From positions 1 through 20,077 of the forward strand of contig DASVEG010000262.1 of NCBI GenBank assembly GCA_036380695.1: a stretch of DNA of 20,077 nucleotides, written 5' to 3'. Below are positions 1 through 7,623 of the stretch, piece by piece (position 1 is the stretch's first letter; every line of letters starts with the position of its first letter). Made by a program: the position numbers and the translations under genes. This DNA comes from DASVEG01 sp036380695 (GTDB lineage: Bacteria > Actinomycetota > Acidimicrobiia > Acidimicrobiales > CADCTF01). The notes under the pieces were generated by a model. It did not search any database, was not told where the DNA came from, and worked only from the letters and a program-made list of their open reading frames with translations.

Positions 1-2
1 CG

Positions 3-587
3 ACGTCGCACGACAGTGCGCACGCGAACAACGCGCAGGGCGGCCGCATCGATCCCGACGTCTTCAACCAGGGCATGCGGAAGCTGTGGGAGGACCACGT
101 CACGTGGACGCGGCTGTACATCGTCAGCGCGATCGCGGACCTGCCCGATGCCGGCCCGACTGCGCAGCGCCTACTGCAGAACCAGGACGACATCGGCGAT
201 GCCGTCGCCGGCTTCTACGGCGACGACGCAGGCGACGCGCTCGCGGTCTTGCTGCGCGACCACATCCTCATCGCGGCTGACCTGATCGAGGCCGCGAAGG
301 CGGGCGAGAGTGCGCTCGTGTCCGCAAAGGTCGCCGATTGGTACGCCAACGCGGACGAGATCTCCGAGCTTCTGGCCGGGGCCAACCCGGCGTGGCCGGT
401 CGACGCGCTGAAGGGGATGATGCGGGGCCACCTCGATCAGACGCTCGCCGAAGCGACCGCACGCCTCGACGGCGACTGGGAAACCGACATCGCCAAGTAC
501 GACGAGATCCATCTCCACATCCTCCACAGGGCGGACACGCTGGCGGATGGCATCGTCGAGCAGTTCCCCCGCCGCTTCACGCACTGA
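3..587 (+). CDS. Uncharacterised helical protein, 5' end cut by window
   Basis: The reading frame is open from base 3 to the stop at 585-587, so the gene begins before the window. About 194 codons are visible; the first in-window ATG, at 75, falls inside conserved-looking sequence and is probably not the start. The visible part is mostly amphipathic helix without membrane segments, including LWEDHVTWTRLYIVSAIADL near the start and several later helices rich in Leu, Ala and Asp. I have seen similar helical proteins annotated only as hypothetical, often with an N-terminal signal peptide, but any signal here would lie outside the window. I cannot assign a function. A hairpin that can act as a terminator follows 12 bases after the stop. 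Confidence 0.75.
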   Translation, partial: TSHDSAHANNAQGGRIDPDVFNQGMRKLWEDHVTWTRLYIVSAIADLPDAGPTAQRLLQNQDDIGDAVAGFYGDDAGDALAVLLRDHILIAADLIEAAKAGESALVSAKVADWYANADEISELLAGANPAWPVDALKGMMRGHLDQTLAEATARLDGDWETDIAKYDEIHLHILHRADTLADGIVEQFPRRFTH

Positions 588-598
588 CGCCTTTCCGT

Positions 599-630
599 GA
601 TGCCCGGCCGCCCCCCGCCAGTCGGGCATC
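599..630 (+). terminator. Hairpin after the first gene
   Basis: GATGCCCG (599-606) and CGGGCATC (623-630) are perfect 8-bp inverted arms around a 16-base C-rich loop, 12 bases after the stop at 587. No T tract follows, which is common for high-GC actinobacterial terminators. It separates the first gene from the small Cys-rich gene at 698. Confidence 0.5.
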
Positions 631-697
631 CGGGACGGGGTACAACGCGGCGGGCGATGTGCCTGGGCTGGACGACACACGACGAAGGAATCCTGCG

Positions 698-874
698 ATG
701 GCAGAACCGATCGACGCGACGAAGGGTTGGTGCTGCGACGGCCGCACCTGGGCCGAGCATGCGCACGCGGACGGCGAATGCTGCCAACCCGAAGGGACGC
801 ACCTGCACGACCTGCCGGACGACGCGCGGGCGAAGGCAGAGGAGCGCATCCGCAGCTCGGGCGGGGACGCATAG
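698..874 (+). CDS. Small Cys/His-rich acidic protein, 58 aa
   Basis: The ATG at 698 has a purine-rich Shine-Dalgarno-like stretch (GAAGGA) about 9 bases upstream. The frame stays open further upstream, but that part has arginine- and proline-rich shadow composition. The 58-residue product has a CC pair near residues 12-13, another CC near 28-29, and several His (HAHADGE, THLHDL), then a charged helix containing DDARAKAEERI. The Cys/His spacing suggests metal binding or a redox role, but I do not recognise the family. No signal peptide or membrane segment is visible. It sits alone between a hairpin and a GC-rich spacer. Confidence 0.6.
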   Translation: MAEPIDATKGWCCDGRTWAEHAHADGECCQPEGTHLHDLPDDARAKAEERIRSSGGDA

Positions 875-958
875 GGGCGGCGGCCGCACCGCTGGCCGCG
901 CCGCTGGCGATCTGACACGCCGGCGCCGGCGCCGGCGCGACGGCTCCCCCGCTCGATC

Positions 959-996
959 TTTACGGCTCGTTTACGCACGGACGGCGGTTTTTACGC
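959..996 (+). promoter_or_regulatory. Three TTTACG direct repeats upstream of the permease
   Basis: TTTACG occurs at 959-964, 970-975 and 990-995, with start-to-start distances of 11 and 20 bases, close to one and two DNA helical turns. The T-rich islands stand out in otherwise very GC-rich sequence and lie 34-71 bases before the permease start. This could be an operator or promoter region. No ydaO-type (c-di-AMP) riboswitch was recognised. Confidence 0.35.
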
Positions 997-1029
997 CCCT
1001 TTGATGCCGACCGTCGGTGGAATGGGTTC

Positions 1030-2928
1030 GTGCTCACGATGGTCAAGCGGGTTCTGGTTGGCCGCCCCCTCTCCACCGCGGAGCAGGAGCACCAGCGGCT
1101 CTCGAAGCCCATCGCCCTCGCGACGTTCTCCTCCGACCCCATCTCCTCGACGGCGTACGCGACCGAGGAGATCCTCTTCGTCACGGCCGCGGGGGCGTCG
1201 AGCCTTGCGCTCGGGCTGACGAAGCTCGTCCCGATGTCGCTGGCGGTGGCGTTCCTGCTCGCGATCGTCGTGACGTCGTACCGCCAGACGATCCATGCGT
1301 ATCCGCAGGGCGGCGGGTCGTACGTCGTGAGTCGCGAGAACCTGCCGGGGCGGATGCCGTCGCTCGTAGCCGGCGCGTCCTTGATGGTCGATTACATCCT
1401 CACCGTCGCCGTGTCGGTTTCTGCCGGGGTCGCGGCGATCATCTCGTTGCCCGCCTTCCGGGGGCTCGAGAGCAACCGCGTGCAGCTGTGCCTCGGCTTC
1501 GTCGCGTTGCTCACCCTCGGGAACCTCCGCGGGCTGAAGGAGTCCGGCAAGCTGTTCGCCGCACCGACGTACGTGTACATCACGATGCTGTCGCTGCTCG
1601 TGGGGTACGGGCTCTACCGGGTGTTCTTCGGAGAGGTCGCACCGGTGCCCTTCGACGAGCACCGCGCCGAGGGAATCGCCGAGGCCGGCGGGTCGCTCGC
1701 GCTCTTCATCATCCTGCGAGGGTTCTCCTCCGGCGCCGTCGCGCTGTCGGGGATCGAGGCCCTCGCCGACGGCGTGCCTGCCTTCCGGAAGCCCGAGGCC
1801 AAGAACGCAGCGACGACCCTTACCGTGATGGCTTGCATCCTCGGCACGCTGTTCTTCGGTGTGTCGCTGCTCGCCAGCAGGCTGCACCCGTATCCGACGC
1901 ACGAAGAAACGGTCATCTCACAGATGGGCCGCGCCGTGTTCGGCGAGGGCTTGCTGCACGTGATCCTGCAGTTCGCCACTGCCGGCATCCTGATCCTCGC
2001 CGCCAACACCGCGTACGCCGACTTCCCCCGTCTCTCGTCGATCATCGCCCGCGACGGGTACCTGCCGCGCCAGTTCGCGAACCGCGGCGACCGGCTCGTC
2101 TTCTCCAATGGCGTGTTGTTCCTCGCGGTCTTCGCCGGTGTGCTGCTGATCGGCTTCGGCGGCATCACGACCGCGCTGATCCCGCTGTACGCGGTTGGCG
2201 TGTTCACCTCCTTCACGCTCAGCCAGGCCGGCATGGTCGTCCGGCACCGGCGCCTCAGAGGCCGCGGCTGGCAACGCAACATGCTGCTCAACGCGGTTGG
2301 CGCCACCGCCACGTTCGTCGTGTTGCTCATCGTGGCCGTCACCAAGTTCACGGTCGGGGCGTGGCTGCCGATCGTCGTGGTGCCGGCGATCATCGCCGTC
2401 TTCCTCGCCATCAAGCGCCACTACACGACGCTCGAGGGCAGCCTCAGCATCAGCCCGGACGAGGTGCGCCCGACGACCGACGACAACACCGTCGTCATCC
2501 TCGTGGGGCGAGTTCACCGCGGCGTCGTCAAGGCCATCAAGTACGGCAGGTCGCTTCGACCGACCCACATCACCGCGTTGTTCGTCGCCACCGACGACGA
2601 AGAACGAGAGCGGATGGAACAGCAGTGGGCCGACTTCGGATTCGACGTGCCGCTCGAGGTGATCAACTCGCCGTATCGAGAGCTGACCCCGACGGTCGAG
2701 GCCTACCTCGACGAGCTCGACGAACGTTGGCACGACGACGTGATCACCGTCATCATCCCGGAGTTCGTCGCGGGCCGGCTCTTTTCGCCGACGCAACTCC
2801 TCCACGGCCAGAGCGCGGCCGCGCTCAAGGTTGCCCTGCTCTTCCGGGACAACACGATCGTCACCTCCGTTCCGTACCACGTCCGATCGGCACCGAGGAA
2901 GAATGGTTGGGCGACAGGCGGTTCCTGA
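1030..2928 (+). CDS. KimA/YdaO-type APC-superfamily potassium permease
   Basis: This 632-aa protein resembles KimA (about 607 aa), a high-affinity K+/H+ symporter in the inner membrane. Residues 28-465 carry roughly twelve hydrophobic segments. Motifs include SSDPISSTAYATEEI (about 34-48), YPQGGGSYVVSRENL (91-105), MVDYILT (119-125) and SGIEAL (240-245). Asp36, Tyr43, Asp121-Tyr122, Glu243 and Tyr387 match, as I recall, potassium-site residues of B. subtilis KimA. Residues about 484-618 form a soluble alpha/beta domain ending in VPYHV, the part that binds regulatory c-di-AMP in KimA. The GTG at 1030 was chosen because GGTGGA lies just upstream; ATG at 1039 is an alternative. The 3' end overlaps the next gene by 26 bases. 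Substrate is inferred from family only. Confidence 0.85.
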   Translation: MLTMVKRVLVGRPLSTAEQEHQRLSKPIALATFSSDPISSTAYATEEILFVTAAGASSLALGLTKLVPMSLAVAFLLAIVVTSYRQTIHAYPQGGGSYVVSRENLPGRMPSLVAGASLMVDYILTVAVSVSAGVAAIISLPAFRGLESNRVQLCLGFVALLTLGNLRGLKESGKLFAAPTYVYITMLSLLVGYGLYRVFFGEVAPVPFDEHRAEGIAEAGGSLALFIILRGFSSGAVALSGIEALADGVPAFRKPEAKNAATTLTVMACILGTLFFGVSLLASRLHPYPTHEETVISQMGRAVFGEGLLHVILQFATAGILILAANTAYADFPRLSSIIARDGYLPRQFANRGDRLVFSNGVLFLAVFAGVLLIGFGGITTALIPLYAVGVFTSFTLSQAGMVVRHRRLRGRGWQRNMLLNAVGATATFVVLLIVAVTKFTVGAWLPIVVVPAIIAVFLAIKRHYTTLEGSLSISPDEVRPTTDDNTVVILVGRVHRGVVKAIKYGRSLRPTHITALFVATDDEERERMEQQWADFGFDVPLEVINSPYRELTPTVEAYLDELDERWHDDVITVIIPEFVAGRLFSPTQLLHGQSAAALKVALLFRDNTIVTSVPYHVRSAPRKNGWATGGS

Positions 2929-3349
2929 GGGCCGCGTGGCCCGCGGGCATCCCGTGGTCGTGCTCGTCTCCGCCGTCGACCGGCGAATCGTTCCCGCCAT
3001 CCGCTTCGTGTCGCGCCTGCCGCTCGCGGAGGCGCGCGCGCTCCACGTCTCGGTCGACGCCGAGGTCACCCGCCAGTTCCTCGAGGACTGGATGCGCCTC
3101 GACTTGACCTGGCTCCCGCTCCACGTACGCGAAGCGCCCTCGGGTCACGTCGCCAACGCCGTGCGCGCCGCCATCGACGAACAGCCCGACCGGTACGGCA
3201 CCGTCACCATCGTCGTCCCCGAGCTCAACGTCCCGCGCTGGTGGCACCCGCTTCTCCATCGTCAGGACGCGCGACGCATCGCCGCGCAACTCCAGGACGT
3301 GCCGGGAGCGACCACGGTGATCGTCCCGTTCACCCTCGACGACCCGTAG
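2903..3349 (+). CDS. Free-standing copy of the permease C-terminal domain
   Basis: This 148-aa soluble protein starts at ATG 2903, preceded by GAGGAA at 2894-2899, and overlaps the permease gene in another frame, so translation is probably coupled. It parallels the permease's own C-terminal domain from end to end: HPVVVLVSAVDRRIVPAIRF corresponds to NTVVILVGRVHRGVVKAIKY, VTIVVPE to ITVIIPE, LLHRQDA to LLHGQSA, and TTVIVPF to NTIVTSVPY. I infer a duplicated domain that acts as an accessory or regulatory subunit. A single ancestral protein with two tandem domains that has been split by a frameshift is the main alternative. The frame is open upstream to 2831, but that part looks like shadow sequence. 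Confidence 0.7.
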   Translation: MVGRQAVPEGRVARGHPVVVLVSAVDRRIVPAIRFVSRLPLAEARALHVSVDAEVTRQFLEDWMRLDLTWLPLHVREAPSGHVANAVRAAIDEQPDRYGTVTIVVPELNVPRWWHPLLHRQDARRIAAQLQDVPGATTVIVPFTLDDP

Positions 3350-3374
3350 CTCGCCGAGCCGGCGGCCGACTGGA

Positions 3375-3394
3375 ACTTCCTCCCGTCGGGAAGT
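3375..3394 (+). terminator. Weak hairpin after the permease pair
   Basis: ACTTCC (3375-3380) and GGAAGT (3389-3394) are 6-bp inverted arms around an 8-base loop, 25 bases after the stop at 3349. It has no T tract, so it is only a weak terminator candidate. Confidence 0.25.
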
Positions 3395-3455
3395 CGGAGG
3401 GCGTGACAGTGTTCGCGTTGCACGTCCCACGACCGGGAGGGAGCACGACACCACC

Positions 3456-3896
3456 ATGACGGTTCAGCGGATGGCCAACGTCGGCATCGTCGTCGAATCC
3501 CTCGACGAGGCGATCGCCTTCTTCGTCGAGCTCGGGCTGGAGCTCGAAGCGCGGATGGCGGTGGAGGGCGACTGGGCAGAGCGCGTGACCGGGCTCCACC
3601 CCATGCGCGTCGAGATCGCCATGATGCGCACGCCGGACGGCCACAGCCGCCTCGAGCTGTCGCGCTTCCTCGCGCCACCGACGGTCGCCGATCACCGGCG
3701 CGCTCCCGTGAACGCGCTCGGCTACCTGCGCGTCATGTTCGCGGTGGACGACCTCGACGACACGCTCGCCCGGCTCGCCGAGCACGGTGCGCAGTTGGTC
3801 AGCAGCGAGGTTGTCGAATACGAAGGCGCCTATCGACTCTGCTACATCCGTGGGCCGGAGGGCCTGCTCATCGGGCTGGCGCAACAGCTCGGCTGA
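3456..3896 (+). CDS. VOC (glyoxalase/bleomycin-resistance fold) family protein
   Basis: The 146-aa product has two beta-alpha-beta-beta-beta modules: residues about 5-70 with VGIVVESLDEAIAFF, and about 88-144 with FAVDDLDDTLARLAEHGA then YIRGPEGLLIGLAQ. This is the vicinal-oxygen-chelate fold. At the usual metal positions I read Asn8, Glu67, Arg92 and Gly140 instead of the common His/Glu set, so a glyoxalase I reaction is unlikely; the protein may bind a ligand without metal, as many actinobacterial members of this subgroup seem to. GGGAGGG lies 15-21 bases upstream of the ATG, slightly distant. The GNAT gene follows about 20 bases later on the same strand, so cotranscription is likely. Confidence 0.85.
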   Translation: MTVQRMANVGIVVESLDEAIAFFVELGLELEARMAVEGDWAERVTGLHPMRVEIAMMRTPDGHSRLELSRFLAPPTVADHRRAPVNALGYLRVMFAVDDLDDTLARLAEHGAQLVSSEVVEYEGAYRLCYIRGPEGLLIGLAQQLG

Positions 3897-3915
3897 CGGA
3901 GGTCTGGCGGACACT

Positions 3916-4332
3916 GTGTGCGTGGTGAGCTCCCCGGGGTTGAGGATCGTCCCGGCGAACGAGGCGTCGTGGGACGACGTGGCCGTCGTCGTCGAGCCGC
4001 GCGCGAGTTCTCCGCATTGGCCGGCTCGCGCGTGGTGTGGCGCGGGCCATGAGGACAAGTCCGCTGACGACGTGTGGGCGATCACCTGCTTCGTCGTCCG
4101 CGCCGGGCACCGGCGCAGCGGGCTGATGTACGCGCTTGCCGAGGCGGCGCGTGACCACGCGTTCGCGCACGGCGCTCGAGCCGTGGAGGGCTATCCCATG
4201 GTGACCGTGCCCGGCCAAGACGTGACGTGGGGAGAGCTGCACGTCGGCAGCCGCAAGGTGTTCGCTGCCGCCGGTTTCGTCGAGGTGACGCGCCCAAGCG
4301 TGCGTCGAGCGGTCATGAGAATCGACCGCTGA
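3916..4332 (+). CDS. GNAT-family N-acetyltransferase, apparently shortened
   Basis: About 138 aa. The C-terminal part is typical of an actinobacterial GNAT group: ITCFVVRAGHRRSGLMYAL carries the acetyl-CoA-binding R-x-x-G region, followed by GARAVEGYPM, WGELHVGS and a final RRAVMRIDR. As I recall that family, about 65-70 residues, including a Cys-rich stretch and two strands, normally separate the N-terminal SW-E/D-D segment from the AVEPR segment. Here ASWDDV runs directly into AVVVEPRASS, which looks like an in-frame internal deletion. GTG codons at 3916, 3922 and 3925 are all possible starts; GGAGG at 3898-3902 and GGCGG at 3906-3910 precede them. The substrate is unknown and activity may be lost. 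Its stop is 7 bases from that of the convergent regulator gene. Confidence 0.7.
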   Translation: MCVVSSPGLRIVPANEASWDDVAVVVEPRASSPHWPARAWCGAGHEDKSADDVWAITCFVVRAGHRRSGLMYALAEAARDHAFAHGARAVEGYPMVTVPGQDVTWGELHVGSRKVFAAAGFVEVTRPSVRRAVMRIDR

Positions 4333-4339
4333 AGCCGCG

Positions 4340-5278
4340 TCATGCCAGCAGCGACTGGGCGAGCTCGGCTGCCGCGGCACGGATCTCGGGGCTCCCGACG
4401 ATGCGGAACGGGCTGCGAAGAGCCGCGAGTTGCTCGACGTACCACCTCGGGCTGCTGGTGCTTCCGCGCAGCAGTGTCGTCGACGTGTCCATGCGTTCGA
4501 GGCGTCCGAGCGTGCCGGGCACGCGGCGCAGCTCGTCGAGGCGGGCGTTGATCACGACCTCGGTGGCGTACTCCCAACCCGATGCCAGGTGCTCCTCGAG
4601 CGCGCGCACCGCGTCGAGGTCAGCTGGCCGGACGAATGACCCGGTCGACACCTCGACGTTGGTGACGCGGTCAACGCGATAGGAGCGGATCGCGTCGAGG
4701 TGGGTGGACCGACAAAGCAGGTACCAACGACCGTGCCGAACGACGACGGCCCACGGTTCGACGTCGACTGTGGTCGGCGACCCCGACTCGGGTCGGTACG
4801 CGATGCGCGTTGGTCGCCGCAGTTCCACGGCCTCGACGAGCGACGTGGTGATACGCGGATCCGGGCGCGCAGCCGCGCGGTCGGGTGCCGGTGCCGCGGC
4901 GCGGCGAACCGTCTCGGCCTTCGCGCCGACGGCTTCGGGGAGGCTGCGCATGATCTTCGCCAACGCCGTGCTCACCGGTTGCCCGGGGTCGGCGACGTCG
5001 TGATGACCGTCGAGCGCAGCCATGACGAGCGCGACTGCCTCGTCCGCTGAGAACGTGAGCGGCGGAACGCGCAGCCCGCGACCGATGCGGTACCCGCCGT
5101 AGCGTCCGGTTGCGGCGTCGATCCGGATGCCGGCTTCTCGCAGCATCGCGACGTACCGCCGCGCCGCGCGTTCGCTCACGCCGAGCGCGCACGCCAACCG
5201 GTCCGCGGTGACGCCCGGCGTCGTCTGGATCAACTCCAGGGCGACGAGTGCTCGCGCAGTCGGGCTTGTAGCGACCAA
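4340..5278 (-). CDS. WYL-domain transcriptional regulator (YafY type)
   Basis: The 312-aa protein begins with a winged helix-turn-helix (residues about 6-66: VTADRLACALGVSERAARRY, then GGYRIGRGLRVPPLTF). A WYL domain follows at about 144-210, with WYL at 185-187 and SYRVDRV at 199-205, and then a C-terminal WCX-like region. WYL proteins are usually ligand-sensing repressors or activators. The start is TTG 5278: the nearby ATG on this strand is in another frame, and GTGAAGATCC just upstream can serve as ribosome site. It is divergent from the DinB gene, and the shared 55-base spacer holds a perfect palindrome that is a good candidate for its operator. It probably controls itself and the DinB gene. 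Confidence 0.9.
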   Translation of the reverse strand: MVATSPTARALVALELIQTTPGVTADRLACALGVSERAARRYVAMLREAGIRIDAATGRYGGYRIGRGLRVPPLTFSADEAVALVMAALDGHHDVADPGQPVSTALAKIMRSLPEAVGAKAETVRRAAAPAPDRAAARPDPRITTSLVEAVELRRPTRIAYRPESGSPTTVDVEPWAVVVRHGRWYLLCRSTHLDAIRSYRVDRVTNVEVSTGSFVRPADLDAVRALEEHLASGWEYATEVVINARLDELRRVPGTLGRLERMDTSTTLLRGSTSSPRWYVEQLAALRSPFRIVGSPEIRAAAAELAQSLLA

Positions 5279-5289
5279 GGATCTTCACC

Positions 5290-5314
5290 ATCCCGGAAGG
5301 GAAACGTCCGGGAT
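5290..5314. promoter_or_regulatory. 25-bp palindrome, candidate WYL-regulator operator
   Basis: ATCCCGGA (5290-5297) and TCCGGGAT (5307-5314) are perfect 8-bp inverted arms separated by nine bases. The element lies between the divergent start codons of the WYL regulator (5278) and the DinB gene (5334), so one dimer bound there could cover both promoters. The role is inferred from position and symmetry. Confidence 0.6.
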
Positions 5315-5333
5315 CAACCCTACGGTCCGACGC

Positions 5334-5888
5334 ATGAACGAACCACACCCGGTTGAGCCGCCGATGCCCAACCCGAACGAGGTCGAGATGCTCCTGTACG
5401 GCCTCGATCGGACGCGCCGCACACTCCACTGGAAGTGCGGAGGGCTCGACGCGGCAGGGCTCGGGCGAGCGCTCGCGCCCTCGACGCTGACGTTGGGTGG
5501 CTTGCTCAAACACCTCGCCCTGGTGGAGGACCACTACACGGCGGTGGCGCTCACCGGCGAGCCGATGGGCGAGCCGTGGGACGGGGTCGATGCGAGCGAA
5601 TGGCCCGACTGGGAGTGGCGCAGCGCGGCGCATGACGCTCCGGCCGAGCTCTACGCACTCTGGGATGACGCGGTTGCTCGCTCTCGGCGGGCGGTCGCGC
5701 AACTGCTCGAGACCGGCGGTCTCGATCAGCCGACCAAGCTCACGACCGACGACGGTCGCCCGCTGAACCTGCGCCGCGTTCTCGTCGATCTGCACGAGGA
5801 ATACGCGCGCCACGTCGGGCACGCCGACCTGCTTCGGGAGGCGATCGACGGGCTCGTCGGTGAGGACGCGCCCCGCACGACGAGCTAG
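5334..5888 (+). CDS. DinB-family (DUF664) protein
   Basis: This 184-aa protein has the four-helix bundle pattern of DinB/DUF664 proteins. A first metal-type His lies in GGLLKHLALVEDHYT, and a second helix carries HEEYARHVGHADLLREAIDG with spaced His residues. This is the usual three-His metal site seen in mycothiol- or bacillithiol-dependent enzymes of the superfamily. Actinobacterial members may use mycothiol, but no substrate can be named. The ATG at 5334 is the first start after the spacer and gives a normal length; the frame stays open further upstream into the regulator gene, which is shadow. It is divergent from the WYL regulator and convergent with the methyltransferase, 18 bases from its stop. 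Confidence 0.9.
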   Translation: MNEPHPVEPPMPNPNEVEMLLYGLDRTRRTLHWKCGGLDAAGLGRALAPSTLTLGGLLKHLALVEDHYTAVALTGEPMGEPWDGVDASEWPDWEWRSAAHDAPAELYALWDDAVARSRRAVAQLLETGGLDQPTKLTTDDGRPLNLRRVLVDLHEEYARHVGHADLLREAIDGLVGEDAPRTTS

Positions 5889-5906
5889 GGCCCGACCCCG
5901 CCGCGC

Positions 5907-6752
5907 TCAGGACGCGACGACGCCTAGGAGGTGCGACGAGAGCTCGTAGTGATCGCCGGTCTTGTGCGGTTCCATCGCGTTCGCGAGCGCCTTCTTGACC
6001 TCGGCGAGCTCGCCGGCGTCGACCGCTGCCGCCATGTCCGCAACGGGTCCGGCGAGCGCCAGCTGAAGGCTCCAGTGATCGTCGACGTCCGCGTAGTCGA
6101 AGGCGCCGGTGAGCTCTTGGACGTCGACGCTCGAGAACCCCGCAGCGCGGGCCAGCTCGACGTTCCGAGCGGGGTCCGCGAGTGAGAACGGGCCCCCCGG
6201 CCCGAACGGGCTGCCGCCACTCGGCATGTGGCCGCGGGACACGAACGACATCATGATGAGGCCCATCCACGCATTGCGGTCCGGTGCGCCGATGACGGCG
6301 TAGGCGAGCTTGCCCCCTGGCTTGAGGATTCGCCTGACCTCGCGCAGAGCGGCCCCGGGGTCCGGCATCAGCATGAACCCCAAACGGCAGATCACGGCAT
6401 CGGCCGTCTGATCGGGCAGATCCATCGCTTGTGCGTCCAGCACGCGGCACTCGACGTTGTCGAGGTGTCGCGTGGCGGCGCCGCGGCGGGCGGCCTCGAC
6501 CATGCCGGGCGCGATGTCGGTCGACAGCACGCGGCCGCTTTCGCCCACCCGCTCCGCCGCGAGAAAGCCGGTCTCGCCTGGCCCGGCCGCGAGGTCGACG
6601 ACCGTCTCGCCCGGTTGCGGATCGACTTGTTCGACCAACCACTCGGAGACGTGGCGAAACCCGTCGAACACGCGGGCGCGGTGCTCTTCCCAGGCTTGGG
6701 CGACCGCATCCCAGGAGCGCCGCACTTCGCCGGTCTCGTCACGTTCGCTCAT
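5907..6752 (-). CDS. Class I SAM-dependent methyltransferase
   Basis: The 281-aa product has the Rossmann methyltransferase signature: VVDLAAGPGETGFLAAERVG (motif I, residues 51-70), STDIAPGMVEAARR (77-90), an acidic motif near VLDAQAMDLP, and LREVRRILKPGGKLAYAV (137-153). It most resembles the UbiE/arsenite-methyltransferase-like group that acts on small molecules. I see no Cys pattern supporting arsenite, so the substrate is open. ATG 6752 starts the conserved region; an open frame continues to 6950, but it is Ser/Arg-rich shadow over the upstream gene. It lies 49 bases downstream of the SCO6745-like gene on the same strand and is probably in its operon. Confidence 0.9.
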   Translation of the reverse strand: MSERDETGEVRRSWDAVAQAWEEHRARVFDGFRHVSEWLVEQVDPQPGETVVDLAAGPGETGFLAAERVGESGRVLSTDIAPGMVEAARRGAATRHLDNVECRVLDAQAMDLPDQTADAVICRLGFMLMPDPGAALREVRRILKPGGKLAYAVIGAPDRNAWMGLIMMSFVSRGHMPSGGSPFGPGGPFSLADPARNVELARAAGFSSVDVQELTGAFDYADVDDHWSLQLALAGPVADMAAAVDAGELAEVKKALANAMEPHKTGDHYELSSHLLGVVAS

Positions 6753-6801
6753 CGCACGGACGCTACTCAGCAGCGCGTTGCCGCGCCCTCGACGGATCGG
6801 A

Positions 6802-7623
6802 CTACTGCGATCCGGCCTCGACGAGGACGGCTGCGAGCGGTTCGAGATCCGCGACGAGCTGCTCGAGCTCGTGGGTCTCGAGGGCGTCGTAGGCCGGTGC
6901 GGCCAGCTCGTCGGTGAGCGACTCGACACGCGCCTTGGTCCGCCGGCCATCGTCGGTGAGCCAGCCGTCCGCGCCGATGAGGCCGCGGGCGCGCATCCCG
7001 TCCACGACGGCCGCGAGCTGCGCCTTGGGCAGGTGCGAGACGCGTCCGAACTCGTCGACGGGAGTGCCTTCGGAGAGGGCGTGCAGCACGTGCGCCTCCG
7101 TGCCGCGGATGCCCATGGTCAGCAGCGCGGCTACGTGAGCGTCGCCGCGGTGCTCGCGGAGGAGGTTGGCCCCGTGCCAGAGCCGGGCGACCGATTCGGT
7201 TGGCTCGGGGAGCGTGCGTACCGCGGCGTAGAGGGCGCGTCCCTCGGTCGGTGCGCTGCTGCCCGCTTTGATCAGGAGGTCGGCTGCTCGGGACACACCG
7301 GGAGCGTCGGCGAGGTCGCCGAGGATTCGCCGCAGCGCGGCGACCGACCCGCGTTCGCGCGCGGCGTTGGCGGCTTCGGGTGTGACGGTGTCCCACACAC
7401 GGGGGATGTGTCTGGCGACTTCCCCCTCGGCGAAGTTGTAGAAGAGCGCGTGCACCACCGCGGCGGGGACGTCGCGGCCGAGCGGCGCGGCGCGCCCGGC
7501 GAAGTAGGCGTCCCACACGCCGGGCAGGCCGAGCGCCATGACCGCCTCCGTGGGCTCGTCGGCCATGTAGGTGACGAGCGCGATCGGTTCGACCAGCTCG
7601 AAGAGGCGACGGGCCTTGTTCAC
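6802..7623 (-). CDS. SCO6745/SalK-like family protein
   Basis: The 273-aa protein matches the actinobacterial SCO6745 family, sometimes labelled SalK. It has ARRLFELVEPIALVTYMADE at the N-terminus, FAGRAAPLG, HALFYNFAEGEVARHIP, a central LWHGANLLREHRGDAHVAAL, and a C-terminal winged-helix-like part containing LPKAQLAAVVDGMRARGLI and GWLTDDGRRTKARVESLTDE. The family is usually about 270-290 aa, so this copy is complete. Its role is unproven; a MarR-like fold with a conserved His-rich centre suggests ligand binding or regulation. It starts at GTG 7623, which overlaps the stop of the mini-ORF upstream in a GTGA arrangement, so it is probably translationally coupled. Confidence 0.85.
   Translation of the reverse strand: MNKARRLFELVEPIALVTYMADEPTEAVMALGLPGVWDAYFAGRAAPLGRDVPAAVVHALFYNFAEGEVARHIPRVWDTVTPEAANAARERGSVAALRRILGDLADAPGVSRAADLLIKAGSSAPTEGRALYAAVRTLPEPTESVARLWHGANLLREHRGDAHVAALLTMGIRGTEAHVLHALSEGTPVDEFGRVSHLPKAQLAAVVDGMRARGLIGADGWLTDDGRRTKARVESLTDELAAPAYDALETHELEQLVADLEPLAAVLVEAGSQ

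Noticed and set aside
917..938. GCCGGC-type GC-rich palindromic run before the permease
   Set aside because: Self-complementary only because of simple CCGGCG repetition; it has no T tract and lies 40 bases after the small gene, so I did not call it a terminator.
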